DNA from: Phaeotremella fagi
Taxonomy: Eukaryota; Basidiomycota; Tremellomycetes; Tremellales; Phaeotremellaceae
Length of the DNA stretch: 64,000 nt
NCBI GenBank assembly: GCA_001599715.1
Contig: BCHU01000004.1
Coordinates: 806,001-870,000, forward strand
Direction: 5' to 3'
Shown here: positions 23,170 through 33,310 of the stretch, one piece after another
Layout of the letters: every line of letters starts with the position of its first letter
How positions within the stretch are numbered: the first letter of the stretch is position 1
Made by a program: the position numbers and the translations under genes
The notes under the pieces: model-generated
The model's database searches: none
What the model was told of the DNA's origin: nothing
The model's input: only the letters and a program-made list of their open reading frames with translations

Positions 23170-24570
23170 ATGGGACTACCAGAACTTCAACCTGAGTTGT
23201 GGCTCAAAATCATCAAAAACCTCAAAAGACCAATTCCTCCTCCAGGAACCATCTGCTCCTGGCGAGATCTCCATCAACATTCGTTAGCTATGGCAATGAG
23301 AGTATCTAGTGTAAGTTCTGAACCATGATATTTCCAGAATCATGTGTTGTTTCTACCCTGCTTCAAACTCTTCCCTATCTAGATTCTAGTCCGACACCCT
23401 GTGAACTGGTGCATTAAGCATCTGAAGAGTGTCTCGCTCCTCCTACCGACGGTATCGTCGCTCTCTGGCTGACCTGCGTTTTAGATGTTTAACGAATTTG
23501 CATCTTCGATTCTTTACAAAAATGTTGTCGTCGATGATCTTGGGCTTTTACACACAGGCTTCCTTCAATCATCAGTCGATCGATCCCAGAGGATTTCCCC
23601 AACTAAACCCGCTCTGCTCAAGTTGGTTAAACGACTTCATTTAGTCTACCACACTCAAACTCTCGAATACAGCTATTCATCCTTGATCACAGAACATGCT
23701 CAAAGATACGAGAAGTGGATGTATGTCGGTGCTGGTGGTTACAAGAATCCGGATCGAACCCTATGCGGAAGACTTTGGACCGAAGTCGTTCGTTGGGCGG
23801 TCGGAATTCAAGAAGTAGTCGATAAGAATTATGTCAAGGGAGGAACATCTCCTTCATTGATCTCAATATCTCTTGCGTCTTGGGGAGCTACCCTATGGGA
23901 AAGGCCTGTCATTCTAGGTTCACCAGAAGAATTGGATATTCAACATCAAACTCCTGCTCATTGGATAGAATTTCGCCAATTTCTCAAAGACGTGTCTGGG
24001 TACTGGATGAGGTTTATTCAAAGAACGAACTGTAGTTTCCTCTGTCAACATTCAAACTCTGGACCACTCACCCTAGTTACGATTTCAATCACTCCTCTGA
24101 AACCAGATCTAGAGGTCTTTCATCATTCAACGACATGCGAGCCACTTGATTATAACCCAGAATTATTAAGCTACACGGGGAGCTCAATGATTGGATCGAT
24201 TAACCGATACGTTCGCCCATATCACGTCAATCAAGATCTGGTATTAAATGCTCGTTACTCGGGGTTGATTCTTACCAGGCATACCAGTTCCATACTCGCT
24301 TGGAGAGATGCGTGGAAACACGTCTCGCCTACTGGCATAGACGACTCCGATCTCAGAATTCGCAACACTAAAATCTATATGTACGGTGGATTCGTCAAAC
24401 CGAATCATCTTTCTGGAAAACAAAGACTCGATATCGAGAAAGAAAAAGCAACTGCTTTGCGGGTCGCCAAGGACGAAGGGTTTACAGGCGAGATTCAGAC
24501 TTACGACTGGGACCAGATGCCTTGCTGTAAGGCTTGCGGCATCGACAAGGATGGGATGTTGGGTAGCTAG
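23170..24570 (+). CDS. F-box-like/CxxC-tail family protein, subfamily A, copy 2
   Basis: Two exons, 23170-23310 (47 codons) and 23485-24570, 408 residues. It is a clear tandem paralogue of the gene at 21233. It starts LPELQPELWLKIIKNL, has SWRDLHQHSLAMAMRVSS at the exon end and MFNEFASSILYKNVVVDDL after the intron. KLVKRLHLVYHT and FLCQHSNSGPLTL follow, and the tail is CKACGID. The intron is phase 0 and in the same place. Identity is clear in blocks, with long diverged stretches between, suggesting an old duplication or fast change. Predicted cytosolic or nuclear. Role as an SCF adaptor is inferred only from the N-terminal motif. Confidence 0.74.
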
Positions 24571-24840
24571 TCACGTCCGTTTGAGTTCATAAACGACTTG
24601 AAGATATTACAAGAGAAATATATATGAAGGGGAGTGGATACAGGTTTGGCTGATTCGAATTTTGAAGATATATATGTATGAATATTTTTTTTTGGTCGGA
24701 AGTTATTGGAATGATCACTATGCATGACTTATCGTCGGAATATGCAGTGGATAACTGAATAACCGGTTCTGCTGCGAGGGATTAACATTTGTCGGTGCAG
24801 CGATCTTGACCATTTCAACCATCTTCGCAATTGTGGTCAA

Positions 24841-26061
24841 ATGGCCTCTTTAATCGGTAGAATCTACTATTGGCTGATATGGCTACTCTATTACAAACCC
24901 AAAAGACGTAGTTATCAAGGTGTAATCGACCACGTCAAGGATACATGGATTGAACACGGTAAACCAGAGATCATTCCGCGTTTCTTCGAAAATGACTCAG
25001 AAATCAATACAAACGAAGAAATATTCCATTGTAAAGGACAAGAAGAAGATTGGGAGGTATTCCATTGTTCCAAAAACACTGAGAGCCAAGAGCACTTAGA
25101 CAAGGTAGTGATCTACTGGCATGGAGGAGCCTTTATCCACCGTGCTGCGAAACAGCATTGGCAACTTATTCAACGAACGATGAAATCTACCAATATTCCT
25201 TTCGTTGTTCCGATATACACACTTATACCTCGAACAACAGCTCATCGATTCACTGCTCAAGCCTTACTGTTCCTAGTCAACCTGTCCAATGACCCACGAT
25301 ATAAAAGGAAGCAAATTATCTTGATGGGTGATTCAGCAGGTGGTTGGGTTGTTTTGCGTCTCATCCAAGCTGTCTGTCAGGCAGCTCTTGGCGAGAAGAT
25401 TGAAGGTGTTTCCGAAGAACAACTGAAAGAAGTAGCCAAACTTGCTGGTTTTGTGGGAAAGGGAATGATGATTAGTCCATTGATTGATATGGTTTTAACT
25501 GAAGAACTAAAAACGAAGGACAAGGAGGTAAGTACAACCAAACAATGCTTGGGTGCGTCCATAGGATTGATCAATCGTCTTCAGGATCCATGGCTATCTA
25601 TTCCACTCTTTGAAGTTTGCTCAACCCTTTGGGTTAAAGGTCCCAAATCATTTCCAGAGATATTCGACACTATACCACTAAAACATCAAAATCTATCCCC
25701 ATCCCTGGAGATCGATTTACCTTTCACCGACCCATCAGTCTCGCCTCTGAGAGGGATGGAAATTTTCGGTCGATATCTGGAATCATGCCCTGATCATAAA
25801 CCTTTCCAACTCCTTACTACTACTGGAACTTGTGATATTTTGTATCCATCCATCATGGAAATGTCAAGTGCGTGTGAGAAGCTTGGTGTAGAAGTTGTAG
25901 AATCAGAAATCATAGTCGTGAGTCATGCCTGTGTTGTTGCATCAGCTGTTTCTGACATGTCTATACAGGAGGAGGGTCTATTTCACGTTTATCCTTTGAT
26001 CAGTATGCCTGAAAGCCGAAAGGCTTGGATAAAAATTGACGAATTCATACTCTCAGAATGA
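24841..26061 (+). CDS. Alpha/beta hydrolase, HSL (abhydrolase_3) family esterase/lipase
   Basis: Intronless, 406 residues. An N-terminal hydrophobic segment (IYYWLIWLLYY) may anchor it to a membrane. The oxyanion-hole motif is YWHGGAF, near residue 93, with HGGA in place of the commoner HGGG. The nucleophile elbow is GDSAGG, with Ser near residue 162. A candidate acid is the Asp in GTCDILYPS, and a candidate histidine lies in GLFHVYPL near the C-terminus. Family members hydrolyse small esters, acylglycerols or steroid esters. A Lys/Glu-rich insertion follows the nucleophile. It sits between the second F-box-like gene and the NADH dehydrogenase, with only about 100 bp to the latter's 3' end. 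Confidence 0.85.
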   Translation: MASLIGRIYYWLIWLLYYKPKRRSYQGVIDHVKDTWIEHGKPEIIPRFFENDSEINTNEEIFHCKGQEEDWEVFHCSKNTESQEHLDKVVIYWHGGAFIHRAAKQHWQLIQRTMKSTNIPFVVPIYTLIPRTTAHRFTAQALLFLVNLSNDPRYKRKQIILMGDSAGGWVVLRLIQAVCQAALGEKIEGVSEEQLKEVAKLAGFVGKGMMISPLIDMVLTEELKTKDKEVSTTKQCLGASIGLINRLQDPWLSIPLFEVCSTLWVKGPKSFPEIFDTIPLKHQNLSPSLEIDLPFTDPSVSPLRGMEIFGRYLESCPDHKPFQLLTTTGTCDILYPSIMEMSSACEKLGVEVVESEIIVVSHACVVASAVSDMSIQEEGLFHVYPLISMPESRKAWIKIDEFILSE

Positions 26062-26158
26062 GTATGAACTACATAATAAACGAATGATGATATATGAAAG
26101 TATTATAATCGATACATTAAATGATGAATGGTAAGAAATATGCCTATTCAGTCATGAA

Positions 26159-28142
26159 CTAGAACCTCGTAACATCCCTCCCGAAGAACCAAGCCAAACT
26201 CCAATAAATGGGTACCAAAATCTTGTTTCTCCACCCCATAGCTAGAGTCATATAATAGGATCTCCAAATAAACCAAGCAGCGAAACTAAATCGACGTCAG
26301 CGGTTTCTTTTGTGGTGTAGACTTACCCTGATAATCGAGATTTCGGTCCAGAAATATTATCTTTTGATCGGTCCACTAATGCCTGGTCCAATTAGTCTTG
26401 CTACTCATTGAGTAGACGTACCCTTTCGTCACCTATGAATACCATACTGCCCTTATTCTTCCATTTGAACCCAGAGACACTTTCTAGATCTTTACCTCGA
26501 CCAACAGCATTGAGAGTTTTGCTCAAGTAAGAAGCCATTTGGGAAGCGACTGCAGCCCATAGATTAATAAGGTTCTCTTCCATGTCAGGGGGACTAACCT
26601 TGCGCTGTAGCTGGTAGACTACTGCCCACGTTGGGTGTTGCGTTATCTCCAATGGCAAATACGTTCTCGATAGATTGGCCATCACTGTCAAGTGGTCTTA
26701 AATGTTCGTCTACCTTCAGACTGGGAAAGTCAGCGCTCTCGCTAAAGGAAAGAGGAGAATTGACTTACGATTTCGTTTTGGCGTCCCTCGTCACCCCACC
26801 AATGGATTCGATGAATGGATTAGCCTGTAAGCCCGTGGACCAAACTAAAAGACCAAACGGATCTGATCCACAAATCAATAACCAAAACACCCCAGTTCTT
26901 CAACAACTCACGCCGTTCACCACCATCAAGCTCCAGCCAATCTTCACCAACAGCGGTAATCTTTGAATTCGGTTTAACGTCAATTTTATCCCTAGCAAAA
27001 TTCCTCTCTGCATATTCACGTAACGATTGATCGAAAGACATGAGGATACCAGGTGCGACGTCGTATAAGGTAATAGAAACTTGACCTTGGAGGTGGGGAT
27101 ACATTCTGTAAACATCTTGATGGACTAGATCATGCAGTTCTGCTGCGAATTCCACACCTGTTGGACCACCTCCTACGACTCTGTGGATATGTCAGCTCGT
27201 ATCCGATTCATATCGGATTGGGTGAACTAACCTAAATGATAGTAAGGCTTTACGTTGAGATGGACTGATGTCTGGTACTGATGCTTGTTCAAAGCATTCC
27301 CTAAAACCCATCAGTTTTCATTTTTTAGAGATCAAAAAGCAATTTACAATAATCTGGTTCGTATAGCTCGAGCATCAGTGATATCTTTCAGAAATCGAGC
27401 ATGTTTCGCTACCTACAAATCAGGTTAGATTTCTCTACTGTGAATTTATAGACCTACACCAGGTATACCAAAAGACGCGGAATAACATCCAACCGCTATC
27501 ACTAGTTTGTCATAGCTTAAATCGTAAGGTGGATTTACAGATTCCTTTTCACCTTTATGATCATTTGCAATGGCTTTTTGGGAGAGATCTTTGATGACAG
27601 GTAGAGCTGGTTGAATATTGACGGAGTTGTTGGAAAAGTCTACAAGCAAAATGAGTGCGTTTTAAAAAAAATTGGTAAACGGAAAAGGATATGTATTTGT
27701 GCTCACCGATAGCGTTTGCCCAACCTTGTTTGAAATCTACATGTTTAATTCCACGAACAGGCTCGGTTGCACATCGGTATTCCAACGTGCCAACTGCAGT
27801 CGAAGCTAGGAAAGGTGTAAAGGAGAAATAGGAATTTGGTGAAACGACGGTCACTGCAAGGACAGAATTGGATTATCAATGTTTACTGAAATATGAGGGA
27901 TTTACACACCATCGTAAAGAGATTTATCAACTTGTCTGCAAGACATAACATTTCCACAGTTAGTTAACGATATGATCCATGAGAATCCTGACTTGCCTTG
28001 CGACATTATATCCTGCCCATCCACTACCAAGAATCACCAGCTTCTCTTTATTACCATATCGACTAGTAGATGCGAATCGTAATAAATTTCTAGAGGTTGA
28101 AGCCGGTAAACATCTCCAAGCAGGTCCGGCGGTCGTTATCAT
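26159..28142 (-). CDS. Type II alternative NADH dehydrogenase, mitochondrial (NDE/NDI1-type)
   Basis: About ten exons with many short introns. The N-terminus from ATG 28142 is a plausible mitochondrial presequence rich in Arg and Ser. The FAD-binding motif [12 protein letters not shown] is followed by [20 protein letters not shown], spread over exons 28142-27997, 27935-27910 (only 26 nt) and 27853-27707. The second dinucleotide motif is [16 protein letters not shown]. Later come [11 protein letters not shown], ending the FAD site, and the C-terminal membrane-anchoring helix region ending [10 protein letters not shown]. These are diagnostic for rotenone-insensitive NADH:ubiquinone oxidoreductases, which oxidise NADH without pumping protons. 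There is no EF-hand insertion. Whether it faces the matrix or the intermembrane space is not clear. The first intron uses a GC donor. Confidence 0.92.
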
Positions 28143-28833
28143 TCTCGGGAGGTTATGACTTTCTGTTTGAAACAGTTGCTTTCCGGGAATCAGATGAAAC
28201 GAAACAATAATTTGATTTGCTAATTGTCCAAGTATATATAGATGCATACAAAGACCTCGATAGACCGAGCTGATTGGCGAGTCTACGTTGGCTGAATAAC
28301 AAATTCACCACTTTAAGAGTACAGTATCCGTTCCGTTAAACCGACCTATCGAAATCGAAATTTCCCGACTGATATGACGTCACAGCAACAACACCACGGT
28401 AATTGAGGCAGTGAGGCAGTAGAAACAAAAGATCCACAAGTGAACAAAAGATCCTTGGACTTGTATTTCCAAGCTGTTTGAGCTCCTTACAGCTCCAAAC
28501 GATGAAACCCTTTCACAAAACAATTACCATCGCCTCCTTTCTGCAATTACCTTTATCCAAGGTTTTGAAACATGGCATAAAAATGAACTCAGCCTACGGC
28601 ATTGCGGTAAAAAGCTATATAACGGTGGAACTTTTTTCGATATCCTCTTTCCTCTTCAATTTGCCTATTCAAACCTGAAGATTCGATTACTAAATTTTTT
28701 GGCCCAAAAAAGTAAAACAAATAAATTACAGTCCTCTTTCTAAAAGTACTTGCCAAGTTTGAGAAGAGATTTGTCAACAAAACTATATCGTCAGGTAAGT
28801 GCAACTATAATAAGCTTTGATGAAAGCTGACTT
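28143..28833. other. Intergenic, about 690 bp
   Basis: Divergent region between the NADH dehydrogenase and the first coiled-coil gene. Short direct repeats (gaggcagt twice near 28405; acaaaagatcc twice near 28425-28455) are visible. A small open frame at 28478 has no supporting features. Confidence 0.5.
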
Positions 28834-29559
28834 ATGAACGACAGCCTAATGTCTGAGAGAATCAATACCACCATGATCACTACCAGCTCCGACTCCCATT
28901 CGACCACCCATTCAACCGATCTTTCCGCTGAATACTCAAAAGTCTCTTATCGCACCGCGACCGACGATTCGACCGATACCTCAAGTGTCGCTACCATCCA
29001 TCCAACCGATACTTCCTCCTCGGAATACAATCCTCAAAATGATTCAGAAGTCGATTCAGCTAATGAAGTCTCAGAAGAAACAGTCTTTCAATCGACCAAC
29101 GACCAAAAGACAAGTGAGACGTCCGGACTAGAAGAAGAAAATAAGATATTGAAAGTGCGGGTAGAAGCTCTTCGGCAGAGATTTTTAGATGGTCAAAGTC
29201 GTCATAATCAGGTTATGAAAGGTTATCGACAATACTATGATAAATATTGTTCAGAACTCGAAGAGGAAAATCGAAATCTAAGAAAGGGTATAAGAAATGA
29301 AAAGCTCCGCACGGTGTTAATGACATTAGGAATGGAGGAGGGGGATCTCAGAATGTCTAAAAACTCTGTTGACGGTCGAGATGTGCTCAACTTCTCAGTT
29401 GCGTCAGGGGATTTCACAGGCACGGAAATGGCCAACATGGATCGCTTGACTGTAAGTGGGTACTACGAAAAAATTTTCGGTCGGGCTCCGTCATTCACAG
29501 AGGGTAGTGAGAAAGGTACTTCAGATTTCTCAACTAAATCTGGTACAGAATCAGTTTAG
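28834..29559 (+). CDS. Ser/Thr-rich acidic coiled-coil protein, copy 1
   Basis: Intronless, 241 residues from ATG 28834; the in-frame ATG at 28849 is an alternative start. The first 90 residues are almost only Ser, Thr, Asp and His (THSTDLSAEYS, TDTSSVATIHPTDTSSS). A coiled coil follows, roughly residues 95-160 (LEEENKILKVRVEALRQRF ... ELEEENRNLRKGI), with heptad leucines and a Gln/Tyr patch (YRQYYDKY). The tail is Ser/Gly-rich, ending SGTESV. No known domain. The next gene has the same architecture and ends SFGTEISV, so they are probably diverged paralogues. Function unknown. Confidence 0.55.
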   Translation: MNDSLMSERINTTMITTSSDSHSTTHSTDLSAEYSKVSYRTATDDSTDTSSVATIHPTDTSSSEYNPQNDSEVDSANEVSEETVFQSTNDQKTSETSGLEEENKILKVRVEALRQRFLDGQSRHNQVMKGYRQYYDKYCSELEEENRNLRKGIRNEKLRTVLMTLGMEEGDLRMSKNSVDGRDVLNFSVASGDFTGTEMANMDRLTVSGYYEKIFGRAPSFTEGSEKGTSDFSTKSGTESV

Positions 29560-30244
29560 AAGGATCAATTTTCGTTTGTAGTAGATTAAGAGTTCTGACG
29601 TGAATTTTAGAAGTAGTATGTAGTAAGTAGTGCAGTAGTACATGTCCTGCAAAAGTGTAACTTGACGTAGAGTAGAATGATACATTGATACCCCATTTTT
29701 ACAAAGTTTCAGTAGGAAGTTTTCAAGAGCCCATCCTAAATTATCGACAAGGTGGATCAATGAGCCTTCTGTATCATGACCAAAGTCAGCCCTATAGTAT
29801 GCTCAGACGTTGTGGGTTGGATTTCTGCCAGTAGATGACCTTGAGCAAACCAACCGCCTCCAAGCGGTTTGTTCCAGCTTTTTGTAAATCCAAGGAATGA
29901 CATTTCTTGCATCACATCCCTGATTCCGTCCTTTCTTGTTTCACCTTTGTTCAAGACCAAACATTGATTGAAACGACTTGTGTATGAGTTTCATGGAGCA
30001 AAACAAACGATGCCTCTCTCTAATTGCATGTCCATATCTAAGCAGTTCAGTCTCACCATCTCGTCTAAACACTATTTCTAATAGTACTTTTCAAGTAACG
30101 ACCAAGTGAAGAATCCAGCAATCAAGTCCCTTTAGTTAAGTGAGTGCAGTAATGCGAAAAGAACCTTTTGCTGATATCCGACAGGGTGCCACTTCCAAAA
30201 ATCGCTTGTGACTCGCCTGATCCAGAAAGTCCTGGAATATCACC
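29560..30244. other. Intergenic between the coiled-coil genes
   Basis: About 690 bp. A run of agtagt/agtagta words lies near 29610-29640. A 67-codon open frame on the minus strand (29757-29960) has no supporting features. No other gene seen. Confidence 0.45.
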
Positions 30245-31408
30245 ATGACTTCTTCCACCTCTTCCACCTCTTCCACCTCTTCAAAGTCAACAGCGATCTT
30301 CTCGACATCCTCAGAGCTCTTAAGCACCGGTTGGAAGCCTACCAACCCAACCTATCAGTCCAACATACCCGGCATTCTTACAACCAGTGTTGCTTCTTGG
30401 CGTACTTCTCATAGTGGTTTTAATCAAGAATCCTCTGAAGATACAAATTCAGACAGTAGATTGACGGATGAACATATGAAAACCGAAATACATAAACTTT
30501 CTAAGAAGATTAAGTAGGTCAAAAAAGAGAGATCTCGTGAGAAAGAGGATCTCAGAGAATTAGATAGATCACAGAAACTTTCAATTCTTGAATTGAGTCA
30601 ACACACGAAGACGCTGGAGGGTAAACTCATAAATCTCAAGCAAAGCTTGACAAATCTTTTGACAGACGTAACTTCTGCTACAACTGGTGTCGATAGTAGA
30701 AGTACTCGGTCTACTACAGACTTTGTTGAGGATGATAAGCAGGTCGATTCGTCAGTAGCTTCAGCAGATGGGGATGATGGCAATTTTGGCGGTAGTTGCT
30801 CCAATCACAACCAGACTTCCAAGCCCCACAAATCCAGCTTTCCTTCGTTTAGGTATAAGATTTCTAGGCCAAAAAAATTTCATGGTACAAATTTGTCAGG
30901 CGATAAATTGACATTTGAAGGGAGGAAACAAAAAGAAATGAACCGTAGAGAAAGGGAACGTGAAGAAATGGAACGCAGAATATCTGGACTTAGAGTCAAA
31001 TATGGTGATGTTCTACATCGCGAAGAGTGTGATCTAATTTCCTTCAACGAACGTACTCGCCTACGCAGACAGTCATATATGGCATGGGAAGAATACTCTA
31101 AAGATCTTGAGAGTAAAGTCGAAAAGCTCTCTGATTGTTGGGACAAGGTATCCAGGAGAATGAACTCAGATTTGACAAGCTCCTCCAGCGAAGATAGAGG
31201 AATGACTAGAGATTCTGTAAGGTATGAGGAGGGAAGTACTTATTCAGTGGAATTAAGAGAAGAAAATGGTAGAGATACAGAAGTTGGAGGTTCAGAAATA
31301 GCATCATCTGATGATCGTTGGTCTGGTCAAAGTCGGACTTCTATTGATAGTTGTGAGACAGGAAGCTCGAATCTGTCAACAAGTTTCGGTACAGAAATTA
31401 GTGTATAA
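30245..31408 (+). pseudogene. Ser/Thr-rich coiled-coil protein, copy 2, in-frame TAG
   Basis: Reading frame of 388 codons broken once, by TAG at 30515-30517. The frame before and after the stop is the same, and the coiled-coil heptads run straight across it (LSKKIK, stop, VKKERSREKEDLREL). The N-terminus has a Ser/Thr repeat from a 9-nt tandem repeat. The C-terminal half has a basic segment (RREREREEMERRISGLRVKY), a further coiled coil (EEYSKDLESKVEKLSD) and a Ser/Glu tail. No intron placement removes the stop without breaking frame. It may be a recent nonsense pseudogene, a readthrough gene, or a base error. A shorter protein could start downstream of the stop. Confidence 0.5.
30247..30285 (+). 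repeat. Tandem 9-bp repeat (tcttccacc) about 4 copies
   Basis: The 9-mer tcttccacc is repeated about four times, with a fifth diverged unit. It lies inside the coiled-coil copy 2 frame and encodes a Ser-Thr-Ser run near its N-terminus. Being a multiple of three, length changes would not shift the frame. Confidence 0.7.
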
Positions 31409-31762
31409 GGATGTTTGTAGATTGACATTTATAGACGTAGCGTAAGTGAACCTTGTCGGGAAACGACATACTGTACACTGTACATGCTGTAGGAGTGGCT
31501 TTTCTACATAGGTAGGGATCAATTGATTCACCAGATACAGTACTAAGAGCGACCATTGGGCTTTCACTTGCCAGTTGGCGGGTAGCACTGCAGTGCAATC
31601 AACAAACCACTCTGTAACATGGACTATATGAGAGGAAATTTAAACACTACACAGAAAAGACAATTGAAACTAAGAAGCTCTCCACCATGCCTCAATTCCC
31701 ATCACCATTCGTACATCTATCATCTTGTTAGTACAGGTACAGCTTCAGGTAATCACTTTAAC

Positions 31763-33060
31763 TCACCACATCTCCATAGACCCACAAGTAGGACAACTCG
31801 TATACGAACTTGAACTTTTGAACTCAAGTTTTGGACGAAGATTGACATCGACATCTTTCAAGAGAGACAGAGCACTTTGTTGGGACCATTGTTCCTCATC
31901 ATTCCAGTAATCACGTAAAGCTTCTTTCGGATTACGATCGTAGAACACCATTGAAGTTTGAGACACCAAGTGCTTCACAATAGAATCTTGGTCTTGATTG
32001 TTTTCTTGTTTATCGGAAATCAACGAGTTTTTGTACTTTTCAGCTGCAGTCTGAATCTTGGACTCCAAATTACCAATTTCACGTTTGATACCATTAACAA
32101 AACTCTCATTACCAGTGAGTTGCCTGTACTCGAAGAAATTTGTACCTATCAGATACACATTATCTGCACCCACAGTTACAGGACACCACTCTTCAGAGAA
32201 CACATAGCAATTGTGATGAATAAATCTCAGAGGTTGACGTCTGTTCTTGAAAGTAATGTCTGGTGTCTTTGAGATATGTTTGCAAAATGATGTGATACTT
32301 GTTGTATTGATCAGACCAAAAATCGTATCTCGAACTTGATTCATCAATCGAGACAAGTCCATATGGCCTTGGACAATTGGACCAGAATCTCGTGGGATTG
32401 ACTTGACTAGTTTTTCAAGTTGTGATAGCTTGTTGCGTGAGAAGCTGGTACTCAAGCTCTTGAGACTGAGGAATTGAACATGACCTTCGCTGATTCGCTT
32501 TATATCTTCAGTATACCTGTCCAGCGATTGGCGTTCTTCAAGCTGATTTTGATCACCAGGAATCCATCGGATTCTTCGAGGCTCTTCAAAAACCATACAG
32601 TTAGCGTCGAAAAATGGTCTAACCCAATGCAAACTTTGGACAGAATCTAAATTTTGTGTTTTGGTGCAAGATCTTCTACTGTTTGATTCTTGGAGTGGAT
32701 CAGCGGTCAACCCAAAAAATAACAGTCTAAGATCATCTGTCTTGACATTTCTGTACACACGGGGGAAGGCGAGACTGTTCATGACCTAGAGGAAGTCTCA
32801 ATATCTGCATGTGAATGGGAATCAGGAATGTAAAGATGACTCACCGAACTGACTCTCATCAGGCAAGTGAAAATGCCTTTCTGAGCATCTCCTTCTGGTG
32901 ACTGTGGAAGAGAAGACTCTAAAATGTCTAGAACCATGGACCATAGTTCTCTTGGAAGGAATGGTCTCCCAAGAGTAGTACTATCTCGTGTATCATAAGA
33001 TAAGTGTGTTGAATGAGACATGATTGTGGGTGGATGTTTAGAAGACGAAAATGTTTCCAT
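31763..33060 (-). CDS. F-box-like/CxxC-tail family protein, subfamily B, copy 1
   Basis: Two exons, 33060-32845 and 32785-31763 (412 residues; 398 if the ATG at 33018 is used). The N-terminal motif is LPRELWSMVLDIL, and exon 1 ends CLMRVSS at the family's conserved phase-0 intron. Exon 2 opens VMNSLAFPRVYRNVKTDDLRLLF. Subfamily B hallmarks follow: KTQNLDSVQSLHWV, VGADNVYLIG, SMVFYDRN, and DEEQWSQQSALSLL. The tail is CPTCGSM. It is the only family member on the minus strand and lies about 8 kb from the subfamily A pair and 18 kb from the other subfamily B genes. No stops or frame breaks. Function inferred only from the F-box-like start. Confidence 0.73.
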
Positions 33061-33310
33061 GGCAGAAAAGGATTGATCTTAACTTGTTGGAAAGCCTTCT
33101 ATCAGAAGACTGTCTTCTTGTTAAGAGAAGCAATCAGAGATCAATGGCGTATGCAATTTCGGCTTATTATATTTCACGATGATTGTTCATCCTTTGTTGG
33201 AATCAATGACTTCTACAAAGATTCACCGATACGATACAACATAACAATTGACATAAATATACGACAAAATAAACATAATTATAAGATATCAAAACCCGAT
33301 AAGAATAACA

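Noticed and set aside
29757..29960. 67-codon minus-strand frame
   Set aside because: No domain, no splice partner, and it begins right at the intergenic edge; not distinguishable from chance.
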